In this document: positions 30,773 to 41,802 of the stretch, one piece after another
Layout of the letters: each line of letters begins with the position of its first letter
Position numbering within the stretch: position 1 is the stretch's first letter
Assembly: GCA_009841145.1 (NCBI GenBank)
Contig: VXMJ01000063.1
Coordinates: 1-64,000, forward strand
From: Caldilineaceae bacterium SB0661_bin_34
Lineage (GTDB): Bacteria > Chloroflexota > Anaerolineae > Caldilineales > Caldilineaceae
Direction of reading: 5' to 3'
DNA length: 64,000 nucleotides
Translations under genes and position numbers: made by a program
Notes under the pieces: model-generated
What the model was told of the DNA's origin: nothing
The model's input: the letters and a program-made list of their open reading frames with translations, nothing else
Databases searched by the model: none

Positions 30773-31726
30773 GGCGCTGATGTTAGCACCGGCCTGCCGA
30801 CGGGAGCGGACGGATACGCGTTCCGGTTCCCCGCATCCGGGTCCAATCGCACTGGCGGGATTCCCTACGCCCGGCAGCGTATATGCAGTGGGACTATCCA
30901 ACTTGACAACCATGGGGCCGTGGCAAGTAGCGTAGGTATTGGAAGATTGGGAGAGCACCGGTGGGTAACGACCCGCGCCAGGATGTCCTGATCACCAAGG
31001 ACCGCCATCTCCTACGGAACGGACAGGACGCAGCGAGGTCCCCAGCAAGCCGCTGAACCCGCGGTGGCACGACCGGCACAGCCGGTCACGGTCAAGCCGG
31101 CCGATTGTCCGCCTCCACAGTCCAGGCCCACCGGTCGGTATTCGGAACTCAGCGACCTCCCGCATTAGGGTTCTTGCACGCACGTGGGAGAACAGCCTGT
31201 TGCACGAACACAGCGCCCCCTGCAACGTCCGCCCTCCACGCCCCCATGGAAAGTTGTCGAATAGAAGAGGGAGGAACGACCGGGCTTTCCACATGCAGCG
31301 GCCGCCAGGAGTCCATCGCCAAGGAAGCCGCTCCCCTTAAGCACAAACAAGCCGGCTGGAGCGACCAGTGCCTTGTTGGGAGCCCGTCACACTGGAAGAC
31401 GATTGCTCTGGGGCGGCAGTGGGACGGATGGGCCCCGGGAAACGGACAGCCCCCCAATGGGCAGTACATCACCACACTATGGATTTCTTTCAACAACCCG
31501 ATTGCGGGCGCCTTGATTTGATCAAGGCCGCCACAGTCACATTACATCGGGCGCATCGGCCACACAACACTCGGAAGTTGGATCCGCAACGACCACCACA
31601 CCAGCTAGGCATTCAACAAGCGGGTTGTGGTGATTAGGGCAGGCCAATCAAAACAACCGTTTGGGATGCCCGAACGCAGCCACGAGGAGACGCACTACTT
31701 TCGCCTGTCACCACGCCGGGCACCCC

Positions 31727-31760
31727 AAACGGTACACTTCCAAGTGGAGGTGTACCGTTT
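31727..31760. terminator. Strong hairpin downstream of the 31784-33253 gene
   Basis: AAACGGTACACTTCC...GGAGGTGTACCGTTT, 11 bp perfect outer stem. Confidence 0.6.
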
Positions 31761-31783
31761 CATGAAACCTCACATCAACACAG

Positions 31784-33253
31784 CTACTTCAACACCGTGA
31801 ACTCGGTGGTGGTGAGGCCGTCAATTCCCGCAGCCGTCATCTTGTAGTCCGTGACAGTGACAGTACCACTGCGCTCGGTGTCCTTGGGCCGCACCTTCAG
31901 TGTGGCCACCGGACTGATGACCTCGTCGTCTTCGTTGATCGCCCAAGCCGTGATCGTATAGGTCGTGTCACTTGTGAACGTGTCGATGGGGAAGTCCCGA
32001 TGCTCGTTCGGTGCTTCCGCAAACACGGTGCCGTCAATATCAGCCGCCGTAGTAGTTAGAGCGTAAGAGGCGTCGTTGCCGTTGTCATCTGCGTCAGGGG
32101 CACTAGTGTCGGGGACAGCGGGGGTGATAGTGCCAGTGTTAGCGAGATCAAAGGAGTCAACCTTGACCATGGAGAGATAGCCCGGTACCAGTCCTCCATT
32201 CCGGTTAATCACCGCACTGCTGACGTGCGCCGCCACCGTGATGTCATCACCGTCCACGATCCGAACGTTGCTCAGAGCGTAGTCGTTTATCGTGCGCTCC
32301 TCAGGTTTGTCCGATGTCGCGAACGTTGGATCCTGGGTCACGCCATACAGGAACAGTGCCACCGGCGTCTTGAGTGAGAACGCGTCGGTCGTGTCTACCC
32401 CATCGTGGTTGAGTTCGACGGCATCCCTGTCGCTCTTGTAGCTGCTCGCCACCGTGGCCACGTCGTCACCTTCACTCACCACATCGCCGTCTTCGTCCTC
32501 GATGCGGATGATGTAGGCGTCGAATTCCACGTCCTCCCGCTCGACATCGGTCTCGTTGCTGGAGTGCGCCAGGCCAATCCTCAGCCGCGCGGTTGACGGG
32601 GTCGTCACCATATCGGAGTCATCCGACTTGTAGTTGCCGAAGTTCTCGTTGTAGCCGACGTAGTACAGCATGCCGGCCACTGCTTGGGAATTGACTTTGA
32701 GGTCCCCGGCCTTGCCTGTCCTCGTGGGAAGTGTCACCCCGGTCACCTGGCGCCATGCGGTTGAGAAGGCCGGCTCGGTCAGGCTCTGGTTAATGCGCTT
32801 CTCCAGAATGTCGCTGATCAGGTACTTGCCATCCGCGGTATCGACCACGATCGCCATCTGAACCGTCACCACTCTGCCGGTGTCAACGTTATCAAAGGTG
32901 ACCTTCGTCGTACCCAGCGACTCGGACTCGGTATGGGAGATGCCGTCGTCCAGAATCACTACGAGGGACGTGCGAAATTTGTTGGGCCCCAAACCCCAGG
33001 TTTCGGGATCGGTGGTCGCCCACGAAACGTTGACCTCATCCTCTTCATCAGAGTCGCGGTTCACGGACAAGTCTGAAATCTGACCATCCCGCAAACGGGT
33101 CTTATGGGGGCAGTCCTTGTAGTCGTTGTCGAACAGGTCGCCAGCCGCCAAGCTGCCGCCACTGATCACGGCCAACGCCAGAAGCGCCAGGAAAAGCCTG
33201 GCCAAGCACTTGCCGGGTGCGGAACTCAGAAACTGGGGAAAGGAGTGAGCCAT
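31784..33253 (-). CDS. Secreted acidic protein with FnIII/Ig-like segments
   Basis: Signal peptide LARLFLALLALAVISGGSLAAG; repeated beta-sandwich-like stretches (VNVSWATTDPETWGLG..., TYTITAWAINEDDEVISPVATLKV). RBS aggagg. Confidence 0.7.
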   Translation of the reverse strand: MAHSFPQFLSSAPGKCLARLFLALLALAVISGGSLAAGDLFDNDYKDCPHKTRLRDGQISDLSVNRDSDEEDEVNVSWATTDPETWGLGPNKFRTSLVVILDDGISHTESESLGTTKVTFDNVDTGRVVTVQMAIVVDTADGKYLISDILEKRINQSLTEPAFSTAWRQVTGVTLPTRTGKAGDLKVNSQAVAGMLYYVGYNENFGNYKSDDSDMVTTPSTARLRIGLAHSSNETDVEREDVEFDAYIIRIEDEDGDVVSEGDDVATVASSYKSDRDAVELNHDGVDTTDAFSLKTPVALFLYGVTQDPTFATSDKPEERTINDYALSNVRIVDGDDITVAAHVSSAVINRNGGLVPGYLSMVKVDSFDLANTGTITPAVPDTSAPDADDNGNDASYALTTTAADIDGTVFAEAPNEHRDFPIDTFTSDTTYTITAWAINEDDEVISPVATLKVRPKDTERSGTVTVTDYKMTAAGIDGLTTTEFTVLK

Positions 33254-33342
33254 GGAATTGCCTCCTGCTCAGAGGGCGGTCAAACAGTGGGGCCGGATAC
33301 GAGAACCGTTCGGGCAGTGTCTGCACAGGCCCTGCATGCAAA

Positions 33343-33399
33343 AGGATAGCAGAAGTCTACGTGAATACCAAGTGATGATTTAGTGATCAAGTAGGTGAT
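33343..33399 (-). promoter_or_regulatory. Four GTGA repeats (TCAC on the minus strand) spaced 11/11/12 bp, followed by extended -10 TGCTATCCT
   Basis: GTGA at 33361, 33372, 33383, 33395 on + strand; AGGATA (TATCCT on -) at 33343-33348. Confidence 0.6.
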
Positions 33400-33939
33400 T
33401 GAAATTACCAATGGGATCCGGAACGGTGGCAAGGTACGGAGAATGGGTGCAGCGGCGTGCAAAGGGGGCCAAGCGACAGGATGCGGGTCGTTACCCCTTT
33501 CACTGCCTGTGACGCACCATTCACGGATACATGTCACGCCTCAGGACGCTACGACCGATGGGCCGTCCCGTCCACGGTTCTGTGGACGGGAGCCGACCTC
33601 GGGAGGCATCGGACCGCGACTGCCTTGCGGCACCACTACAGCAGCCCGGGCGCGTACCCCTTCCGGATCGCCTGCGGCCGCAGTACGGTTATGGGTGCTC
33701 CGTAACGGAGCACCGTCTGTGGAGTGCCATCCAGCACCGGGGTGGGTTCTTCATCCGCGAACAGTGCGTCGCGCAACTGTGCAAATGGTGGTGATGGGAA
33801 GTCAATCCGAGCGGTGATGGTATGGAACAACCCACAACTGATCGCTTGGACCTCTGCGCGCGCCACTGCATCGATTCCCACGCACATGGCAACTGGCACA
33901 ACCAGCATCGGTCGCACCTGAAGTCACTCTAACTTGTGC

Positions 33940-34316
33940 TGCAATGGCGATGACGCGCAGTGCCCGGAGCACGGTGGCGGCCCCCAGCATCAACTTCAAG
34001 GCCAAGACCGATCTCAACCGGCAGATCCTGGCGACCGGCTGGAACAGCGGCTGGCCTACAAATGGGGCCATTTAGCCAAGGTGGACCCAGCCTCCACGTC
34101 GCAGACCGGGTGCGGCCTACGGCCAGATTCACAGGGACAACCGGTCATCGCAGGCGGTGTTTGGGTGCGGAGCCTGTGGGTACCGGGCACATGCCAACCA
34201 CAAGGCAGCGGTCAACATCCTGGCCCGGTGGCCACCACCAACCCGTACGGCCCGCGGGACCGGAGCTTCTGCATGGCGAGGGGCGTTCCCGTCAGCGACT
34301 CCAACGATCCGTGAAC
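33940..34316 (+). pseudogene. Decayed TnpB, C-terminal zinc-ribbon/RuvC region
   Basis: Across frames: LEQRLAYKWGHLAKVDPASTSQTG, then DNRSSQAVFGCGACGYRAHANHKAAVNILARW. Confidence 0.75.
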
Positions 34317-34971
34317 ACGATGTGTCGGCACTGTTTCAATCTCATTGACATTGGGTGGCAGCGAGTAGTTGGGGGCCGGGCTGAACGTACGCAATCAAGA
34401 GCGAAATCCCGACGGTGACCGGGCTTTCACCCGTCAAGCGCAGGGACATGCGACAGGGCCAACCAGTCCGGTTCCATGACACAAGCCCCCGAGACCAGCC
34501 ACCGGATGCTCCGAGCACTGTTGCTGTTTCGTTGATTTGGGTCCGGACCCGAAAAGGATAAGGGAGCTCTCGGCGCGGACTGCATCCCGGTGCCTATCCG
34601 TCCTGCAGGACCGCGCACTGTTCCCGGGCTGTCCGGGGTCGGCAGTCAACACCGTCCCGCCGCCCAGGGCGTCCACATCGTGGCCTCTGCACCCCCGCCC
34701 GGGCCCGATGGCCGCTGTGCTCCCCGGCGTCCGCATCAGAAGGGGGCTGGGACGGCGCCAAGCCGTCTCCATCGGCACCAGGACGGAACACCCGCCCCGA
34801 ATACTCCCGGGGAATACCGGTGGGTGCTCCATTCCGGTCGGACCGCCATCGGTGACACCCGCGTCCGCGATTTCATTCCATTGCAACTTTGATCTGTTTT
34901 TTGCCAATCGGCACCAACCGCACATAGAATCGCACCTTCGGAACCGCGGCAGTCTGGTGGTTGCTTCAGCC

Positions 34972-36033
34972 ATGGCAGTGCACGACAGGCGCTACAAGCG
35001 CATTCTCACCAGTCCCGTCTTTGCCTACGACGTGGCCCGCCTGTTGGCCGACGAGTTCAACCTCGGCACCGTCGCACGGCCCTCCCTGCAGGCCGGTCCC
35101 ACCAGTTCGGTCCGGGAGTCCGAGCGCGAACGCATCGCCGACGCCGCCTGGACCTTCGACACCGAGCGCCAGCGCACGGTCATGATGATCGTCGAGGCCC
35201 AGTCCGCGCGCCAGCGCCATCTGGCCGTGCGCCTGCTGCGCTATGTCGTCGACCGCCTCCTCGAGCTGTGCGAGGACCGGGAGCGGTACGACCCGGCCGG
35301 GGGCCTGCCGCCGGTGGTCGTGGCCGTCCTCTACACCGGGCCGGACCGGTGGCGGATGCCCTCGCTGTCGGACCTGTTCAGCCCCGTGGCCCAGGCCCTC
35401 ATGCGGTTCGAGTTCCCGCTGCGGTACTACGACATCCACCACATGGACCGCCGCGAGGACCCCGAACAGCCGCTGTTGCGCCTGGTTTTCGCCATCGAGC
35501 GGGCCGGGGACCCGGGCGAGACCGTATCGGTGGCGGAGGCCGTCCGGGCCCTGCCGGACGAGGAGGCGTACGCGCTCATGACGCGGTTCCTGTCGGATAA
35601 AATGCGGCAGTGGATCAATCTCAGGGATGCCCGGGGACGGCGTTTGGTGGATGACGGCCGCCTGGACGACCGCCGTTCGCTCAAGGAAGTGGAGAGGGAA
35701 ATGGAGACCATTCAGGAACGCTTCAATCGTCTTATGGACGAACGGCACACCGCAGGACGGGCCGAGGGGGAGATTGTGGGAGTGCTGATCAGCTTCCGGC
35801 GCGCCCTGGCCGACAGTGGCCTGGACCCCCGGCTCGCGGCGGAGGTGGAGACCCATGCCGACCGGATCGTCGAAGCAGCCCGGCGCGGCGTCCGCTTCGA
35901 CCTGGACGACATCCCGGATGCCGCACGTCTGCTTGCCGCCATCCGGGATGGTGGCGGACCAACACGGGTACCCGACGAGCGAATTTGGGCCCTGCTGCCG
36001 CACATCCCGGAAGAGGACGCGGAGCCGGAGTAG
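34972..36033 (+). CDS. Rpn/YhgA-like PD-(D/E)XK nuclease family protein
   Basis: MAVHDRRYKRILTSPVFAYDVARLLADEF...; RQRTVMMIVEAQSARQRHLAVRLLRYVV core; VVVAVLYTG. Confidence 0.7.
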   Translation: MAVHDRRYKRILTSPVFAYDVARLLADEFNLGTVARPSLQAGPTSSVRESERERIADAAWTFDTERQRTVMMIVEAQSARQRHLAVRLLRYVVDRLLELCEDRERYDPAGGLPPVVVAVLYTGPDRWRMPSLSDLFSPVAQALMRFEFPLRYYDIHHMDRREDPEQPLLRLVFAIERAGDPGETVSVAEAVRALPDEEAYALMTRFLSDKMRQWINLRDARGRRLVDDGRLDDRRSLKEVEREMETIQERFNRLMDERHTAGRAEGEIVGVLISFRRALADSGLDPRLAAEVETHADRIVEAARRGVRFDLDDIPDAARLLAAIRDGGGPTRVPDERIWALLPHIPEEDAEPE

Positions 36034-36284
36034 CACAAGTCCGACACCGTCCTCGGACCGCCGTACCCAACGCAGGGCCGCTCTGGCCGGGCGCGCCTGC
36101 CCTGTTCGACCCGCGGCTTCCATGGTGCCCGGGGAACATCAACGAGATTGAAATAGTGCCCAATGTATCGGCTGTCTAGCCAGGTTGTACAGATCCCCAT
36201 ACAATTAAATGTGTTGTCCGGCCCCGCCCTTCAGGCATCCGGGGCCGGAAACCTGCCATCCCGCCTGCGAACACGGAAACCCCA

Positions 36285-37316
36285 ATGAAGAGATCGTCCG
36301 CATCCAGAAGAAACAGCCTCGACCACACGCTGCAGGATCTGGAGAAGCGCTTCGGCGACGGCATCGTCATGAAGCTGGGCGAGAACCCCGCCCTGAAGGT
36401 GGAGTCCATTCCGACGGGAGCCCTTTCCCTCGACATTGCCCTGGGTGTGGGCGGTGTGCCGGTGGGCCGCATCCTCGAGGTGTACGGCCATGAAAGTTCC
36501 GGCAAGACCACGCTCTGTCTGCACGTCATCGCCGAGGCCCAAAAAGCCGGGGGACTGTGCGGTTTCGTGGACGTCGAACATGCGTTGGACCCCGACTACG
36601 CCAAGCGCATCGGGGTCGACGTCAACGAACTCTATGTCAGCCAGCCGGACACCGGCGAGGCAGCGCTGGAAGTGGCCGAGGCCTTGGTCACCTCGGGCGA
36701 ACTGGCCGTCGTGGTGGTCGACAGCGTGGCCGCGCTGGTGCCGAAGCAGGAAATCGACGGCGAAATGGGCGATGCCCACGTGGGCCTTCAGGCGCGGCTC
36801 ATGAGCCAAGCCCTGCGCAAGTTGACGGCTCCGGTCAAGAACAGCGGCTGTACCCTGATCTTCACCAATCAAATTCGGCAGCGTGTCGGAGTGATGTTCG
36901 GGAACCCGGAGACCACGTCCGGCGGAATGGCCCTGCGCTTCTACGCCAGTGTGCGCATGGAGATACGGCGGCAGCAGGCCATCAAGGACGGCACGGAGAC
37001 CATCGGCAACAAGACGAAGGTCACCGTGCGCAAGAACAAGGTTGCGCCGCCCTTCAGAATCGCCGAATTCGACATCATGTACAATCAGGGAATCAGTTCC
37101 GACGCGGACATCCTGAACCTGGCCATCGAACACGATCTCATCGATCAGCGCGGTTCCTTCTTCCGGTACAACGACGAGTTGCTGGGACAGGGACGGGCGG
37201 CGGCCGTGAACAGTCTGTCGGAGCAACCGGAACTAACCGCGCATCTGCGCGACCTGATTTGCCAGAAAGTCGGATTGACCTCGCCTGAATCCCCGGACGG
37301 CGACACAGGCGCCTAA
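36285..37316 (+). CDS. recA: Recombinase RecA
   Basis: [67 protein letters not shown]. Confidence 0.98.
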   Translation: MKRSSASRRNSLDHTLQDLEKRFGDGIVMKLGENPALKVESIPTGALSLDIALGVGGVPVGRILEVYGHESSGKTTLCLHVIAEAQKAGGLCGFVDVEHALDPDYAKRIGVDVNELYVSQPDTGEAALEVAEALVTSGELAVVVVDSVAALVPKQEIDGEMGDAHVGLQARLMSQALRKLTAPVKNSGCTLIFTNQIRQRVGVMFGNPETTSGGMALRFYASVRMEIRRQQAIKDGTETIGNKTKVTVRKNKVAPPFRIAEFDIMYNQGISSDADILNLAIEHDLIDQRGSFFRYNDELLGQGRAAAVNSLSEQPELTAHLRDLICQKVGLTSPESPDGDTGA

Positions 37317-37326
37317 CCTGCGAACC

Positions 37327-37357
37327 AACCGGCACCGGACCGGTTCCGGTGCCGGTT
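37327..37357 (+). terminator. recA downstream hairpin
   Basis: AACCGGCACCGGA-ccggt-TCCGGTGCCGGTT, perfect 13-bp stem. Confidence 0.7.
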
Positions 37358-37480
37358 TCCCTGCCCGTCCGCGGTCGGCGGAGCCGTTTTTCGCTTACCG
37401 CACCCACCCGGTCGTTGCCCCGTTGCCGGGGCAATCGCGCGCAGCGTTCGGAGCCGGGTGCAGCAGAACCCGAAAGCAAC

Positions 37481-39049
37481 ATGGACCTCACGATTTGGCA
37501 TGTATTGATCGTCTTTCTGCTGGGTGCAATCCTGGCGGGAACTGTCATCGGCTGGTTTGCCTACCGCCGGGGCCGCCAGGAGCGGGACATCGGTGAGGAG
37601 CGCATCCACAAGGAACTGCAGCTCCAAAGGGAAGCCATCGCCAAGGAGAAGGCGGAGGGCGTCGCGGCCATTCAGCGCGAACGGCTCGCGCTGAACGAAC
37701 ACGAGATCCAGCAGCACGAAAAGCTGGAGGCCGAATGGTCGCGCTTGAACCAGGAATCGGCCCGGCAGAACCAGAGCCTGCGGGACCGGAGCCGCAGCCA
37801 GGATCAAAAGCAGGAGACCCTCGACCAGCGCGAACAGGAGCTGGAACAGCACATGGAGCGCCTCGAGGACCGGGAACGCGAGCTGGCCAGCCACAAGGAA
37901 CGCCAGGACCAGGAACTGGAACGCCTGGCCGAACTGACCCGGGAGCAGGCGCGCAGGGAGGTCGTTGCCCGCGCCGAGACCGAAGCCCGCCAGGAGGTGG
38001 CCCGGACCATCCGGGACATCGAAGCCCAAAGCCAGGAGATGGCGGAACAGAGGGCGCGGGAAATCATCACCCTGGCCATGGAACGCGTGGCGCACGACAG
38101 CGTGCCGGACCAGGCCGCCTCCAGTATCTCCCTGCCTTCGGACGACATGAAGGCGCGCATCATCGGCCGCATGGGCCGCAACATCCGATCGCTGGAAATG
38201 GCGCTCGGCGTGGACATCATCGTGGACGATACGCCGGGGGCCATCGTCATTTCATGCTTTGATCCCATCCGGCGCGAGATCGCCCGTCTGGCCCTGGCCA
38301 ACCTCGTCCAGGACGGTCGCATTCACCCTGCCCGGATCGAGAACGAGGTCAAGGCGGCGGAACGGGAAGTGGACCAAATCATCCTGGACTCGGCCCAGAA
38401 GGCGATGCTCGAAGTCGGCATCCCGGGGCTGCACCGGGAACTGCAAGTGCTGCTCGGGCGTCTCAACTACCGCACCAGCTACAGCCAGAACCAGCTGTAC
38501 CACGCCATTGAGACGGCCCACCTATCCGCCATGATTGCCGAGGAACTGCACGGGGACGTGCAGACGGCCCGCATCGGCGGCCTCCTGCACGACATCGGCA
38601 AGGCCGTCAGCCACGAGGTGGAGGGTCCCCATGCCATCGTCGGCGCCGCCATTGCACGCCGCTACGGCATCAACGAAAAGATTGCCAACTGCATCGAGGC
38701 CCACCATCACGAAGTGGAGATGGCGTCCATGGAGGCCGTTATCGTGGCCACGGCGGATGCCGTCAGCGGAGCCCGACCCGGCGCGCGCCGCATTTCGGTC
38801 GAACGGTACTACGAGCGCATCAAGGAACTGGAGGATGTGGCCCGCGGCTACGACGCTGTCAAGGAGAGCTATGCCCTGCAGGCCGGCCGCGAACTGCGCG
38901 TGCTGGTGCAGCCCAAGGACATCGACGACAAGGGGTGCGTGGAACTGGGCCGAGACATCGCGGAGCAGATCCACGATACCTTGCAGTACCCGGGTCAAAT
39001 CAAGGTCACCGTGATCCGCGAAACCCGGTTCGTAGCGGTTGCATCCTGA
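37481..39049 (+). CDS. rny: Ribonuclease Y
   Basis: N-terminal TM, long coiled coil, KH domain (KARIIGRMGRNIRSLEMALGVDIIVDDTPG), HD domain (GGLLHDIGKAVSHEVEGPHA). Confidence 0.96.
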   Translation: MDLTIWHVLIVFLLGAILAGTVIGWFAYRRGRQERDIGEERIHKELQLQREAIAKEKAEGVAAIQRERLALNEHEIQQHEKLEAEWSRLNQESARQNQSLRDRSRSQDQKQETLDQREQELEQHMERLEDRERELASHKERQDQELERLAELTREQARREVVARAETEARQEVARTIRDIEAQSQEMAEQRAREIITLAMERVAHDSVPDQAASSISLPSDDMKARIIGRMGRNIRSLEMALGVDIIVDDTPGAIVISCFDPIRREIARLALANLVQDGRIHPARIENEVKAAEREVDQIILDSAQKAMLEVGIPGLHRELQVLLGRLNYRTSYSQNQLYHAIETAHLSAMIAEELHGDVQTARIGGLLHDIGKAVSHEVEGPHAIVGAAIARRYGINEKIANCIEAHHHEVEMASMEAVIVATADAVSGARPGARRISVERYYERIKELEDVARGYDAVKESYALQAGRELRVLVQPKDIDDKGCVELGRDIAEQIHDTLQYPGQIKVTVIRETRFVAVAS

Positions 39050-39148
39050 CGAATCGGGAAGGGGGTAGTAACGGCTCGCTGAAATCCGTGGGTATCCGCG
39101 GGCAGTGGGTGTCATGGTACCGTCTTCATCGCGGTTGCCATACGCCCC

Positions 39149-39388
39149 GTGAAGCAGTCGCTGCTGCTCTCGGAGTGCACGTACCACTGTCGGCAATGTG
39201 GCTTCGCGTGCGATCAGGACGAGAACGCAGCCCGGAACATCCAGGCGTTTACTTCGGCGGCCAGGTCGGTCGTCGCAGATGTAGAGACTCGTAAGACGGA
39301 CCGGAACATCAGCCCGCCAAGGTCAACAAAACGTCAATTGGACAGGCAGTCCCCTCCCGATGTACGCAGGAAATTGAGATTGCCATAG
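39149..39388 (+). pseudogene. TnpB C-terminal fragment
   Basis: LSECTYHCRQCGFACDQDENAARNIQAF matches a TnpB zinc ribbon/RuvC-III; no upstream remainder. Confidence 0.75.
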
Positions 39389-39600
39389 GTTCTGGAGACC
39401 GGAGCAATGACTGGCACAGTACAGTTTCAGATCTGTTGATGACGGGTCCGGGACGACAGGCGGTCATGGTCACGCTGTGCCGACATGTCGTCGAAAACGG
39501 ACGGTAGCGGACGCGGTGGGCCGGACAACCGGCCTCTCCAAAGCGGTCCCTGCATCGACGAGACTGAAACCTTGCCCATGGACTTCCGGCCCTGCCTGCG

Positions 39601-40803
39601 GTGGCTATATGTGGGCACATGGAGCAGGCAGCAGGAGGCCGCCTGTCCGACGTCGCCAAGAGCGCAACCGAAACCGCGCAGCCACAGAGCGCCCACGCGG
39701 CTCCGCAGGAGGCATTGCCACACTGGAGTTTGGCTCCGTCCACTTGGCCGGGGGCGGACACGCCGGCCTCCTATCCCGCGCGCGCCAAGCGCGCGCGGGC
39801 CCGCGTGCAGGTGTGGCCAGCCTGGCAGGCATGTCTGCAAGCCCTCTCACACTACGACCCGGACCACGTATACGATCCGGGGCGCGAGTACGAGGAGGAT
39901 TGGACCACGGACCCCACCTACCGCCGGGACGGGGTGCGCCTGTACCGGTTTGACAGGGAGGGGTACCTAATCCCGCCTGGCAGTTTCCACAGCCGGTTCA
40001 TCGACCTTGGTCTCCGAACCCTGTGTTTGGTCCTGGGGAGTCGTGTGTGCCGCGAGCCGGACCTGCACTTTCCGTCCCGGCTGGGCCAGGACCTGGGTCT
40101 GTTGACCCAGAGGGGAGAGCCCCGCAGGCTTGTCGTTCCGGATCTGGCGGTCATGCCTCCATCGTGGACGCTCAGCGAGGCGCGGGAGCGGACGGTGGAC
40201 GAACGTATCATCCGCATGGATGGGGACGACCCGGCCCCGGAACTGGTCGTGGAAGTGGTCCCGCGCTCCACCGAAGCCAAGGACTTCGAGGATAACCTGT
40301 CCCTGTATGCGGCCCTGGGCATCCCCGAATACCTGCTTATCGACACCGGGGAATTCAAGACCGACCCCAACATGTGGCTGTTTCGGCGCGCCGCAACGGA
40401 CGGGGCCTACCGCATGGCGGAGAGTGGTCTCACCTTGACCGCCTGCGGCGTCCCCATGCGCCTGCGGCCCGCGGAGGTGCCCGGCAACGTGCCCGTGTTC
40501 CAGTGCCGGGATCCGGACACCCGGCATTGGCATGATTACGAGGGCAGCATCGAACGCCGAGGGGAAGTCCACACCGCCCTGCAGGTGCTGGATGCCGTCC
40601 TGCCCGCCCTGTCCCCGACCGACAGGGCGCGCATCGAAGCCTCCTGGCTGGAGGCCGGCTTGCCCGCCGCGGCCGTGCAACGCATCCTGGCCCTGCAGGG
40701 CGAGCCCGACCGCTGGCGCGAACTCCTGGCCACGCCGTTCGCAGGCTCCGGCACGAACGAATCCGAACATCAACCCGCCATTCCTCCCCGCGAACCCCGG
40801 TAG
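39601..40803 (+). CDS. Uma2-family (PD-(D/E)XK) endonuclease-like protein
   Basis: LVVPDLAVMP...PELVVEVVPRSTEAKDFEDNLSLYAALGIPEYLLID is the Uma2 core. The true start may be downstream of 39601. Confidence 0.82.
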   Translation: MAICGHMEQAAGGRLSDVAKSATETAQPQSAHAAPQEALPHWSLAPSTWPGADTPASYPARAKRARARVQVWPAWQACLQALSHYDPDHVYDPGREYEEDWTTDPTYRRDGVRLYRFDREGYLIPPGSFHSRFIDLGLRTLCLVLGSRVCREPDLHFPSRLGQDLGLLTQRGEPRRLVVPDLAVMPPSWTLSEARERTVDERIIRMDGDDPAPELVVEVVPRSTEAKDFEDNLSLYAALGIPEYLLIDTGEFKTDPNMWLFRRAATDGAYRMAESGLTLTACGVPMRLRPAEVPGNVPVFQCRDPDTRHWHDYEGSIERRGEVHTALQVLDAVLPALSPTDRARIEASWLEAGLPAAAVQRILALQGEPDRWRELLATPFAGSGTNESEHQPAIPPREPR

Positions 40804-40929
40804 GACACAGCCGCCCCGCCGTTCCCGCCACCGACAACGGGCCGGAAGAGCCCACAGGCACACGATCAGGGCTGCGGCGGAGTGGTGGGCAGCCTCCAAA
40901 TCCCCACCGCGCAAGGCCTGCCGCGTTGG

Positions 40930-41570
40930 CACCTAGTCTGGGTTATCGGGGTAACCTCCCGCCAGTGCCCGCAGGCCTTCCAAGCAACTGGTAGCCCAGC
41001 TGTATTGCGGCCGGCTGGGCAAGATCGCCAACTCCCAGACGGGGCTTTGCTGATCCACCGGCGGCAGCTGTTCCAGACCAAGTCCTGGGCTGGAGACGCG
41101 GCCAATGCGGCACGCCGGCGGATGCGACCTTCCGCATCCAGCCGCAACTGGCCCTGAAACTACTGACCGGTCCTGGCACCCGACAGCGCGCTGGTGAACT
41201 GTGACGAGGGCTACGGCCAGTCGGTCGGCTTTTGAGACAGGGTGGCGGCCTTGGGCCTGGACTACATGGTGGAGGTGCCCAGCGACACGCGGCTCTGGCT
41301 GAAACGACTGCAGACCGCGGTACCCCGCATCCGGCTTCGGCTGGCACCCGAGTCCCCAGCGGCCCCCGAGGCACGGACGATTGCGGTTCGGCTGGGCGCG
41401 GATGCTTGGACGCGCCGCCGCGTGCGGGATGGCGACCGCGGTACCGAGTACGCCGACTCCGCCATCCGGCGAGTGGTCGCGCCCGGAGGTGGCCTGCCGG
41501 GTGCGAGGTCCGGCTCGTGCTACACCCCGTTCCAACAGGATGCCCAATGTTTCCGGCAACACTGAGCCGC
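40930..41570 (+). pseudogene. Decayed DDE transposase, IS701/IS4-like
   Basis: CDEGYGQSVGF*DRVAALGLDYMVEVPSDTRLWLKR with in-frame stops and frameshifts. Confidence 0.5.
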
Positions 41571-41802
41571 CGACAACAGGCCAGCCGGATGAGGCTTCCA
41601 AGTCAAGGGCCCTGCCGTTGAGTGGCAGGAATGCCTGTGCACCGATGTACCCATGGACAGGACACCCCGGCAACCAGGTGGGAGACCGTGAGAGACCGGT
41701 ACACGGACCGGCGTTGTCTTGACACCATTGCGCAGGATTTTGTCACGTATGGAGTCCATATGATGGCTTCAGGGCAGCATATACGACTTTGCAACGATTG
41801 TC

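Noticed and set aside
31695-31763. 22-aa ORF (MKRYTSTWKCTVWGARRGDRRK) after the 31784-33253 gene, considered as a peptide partner
   Set aside because: It is essentially encoded by the 31727-31760 hairpin and has no leader-like motif.
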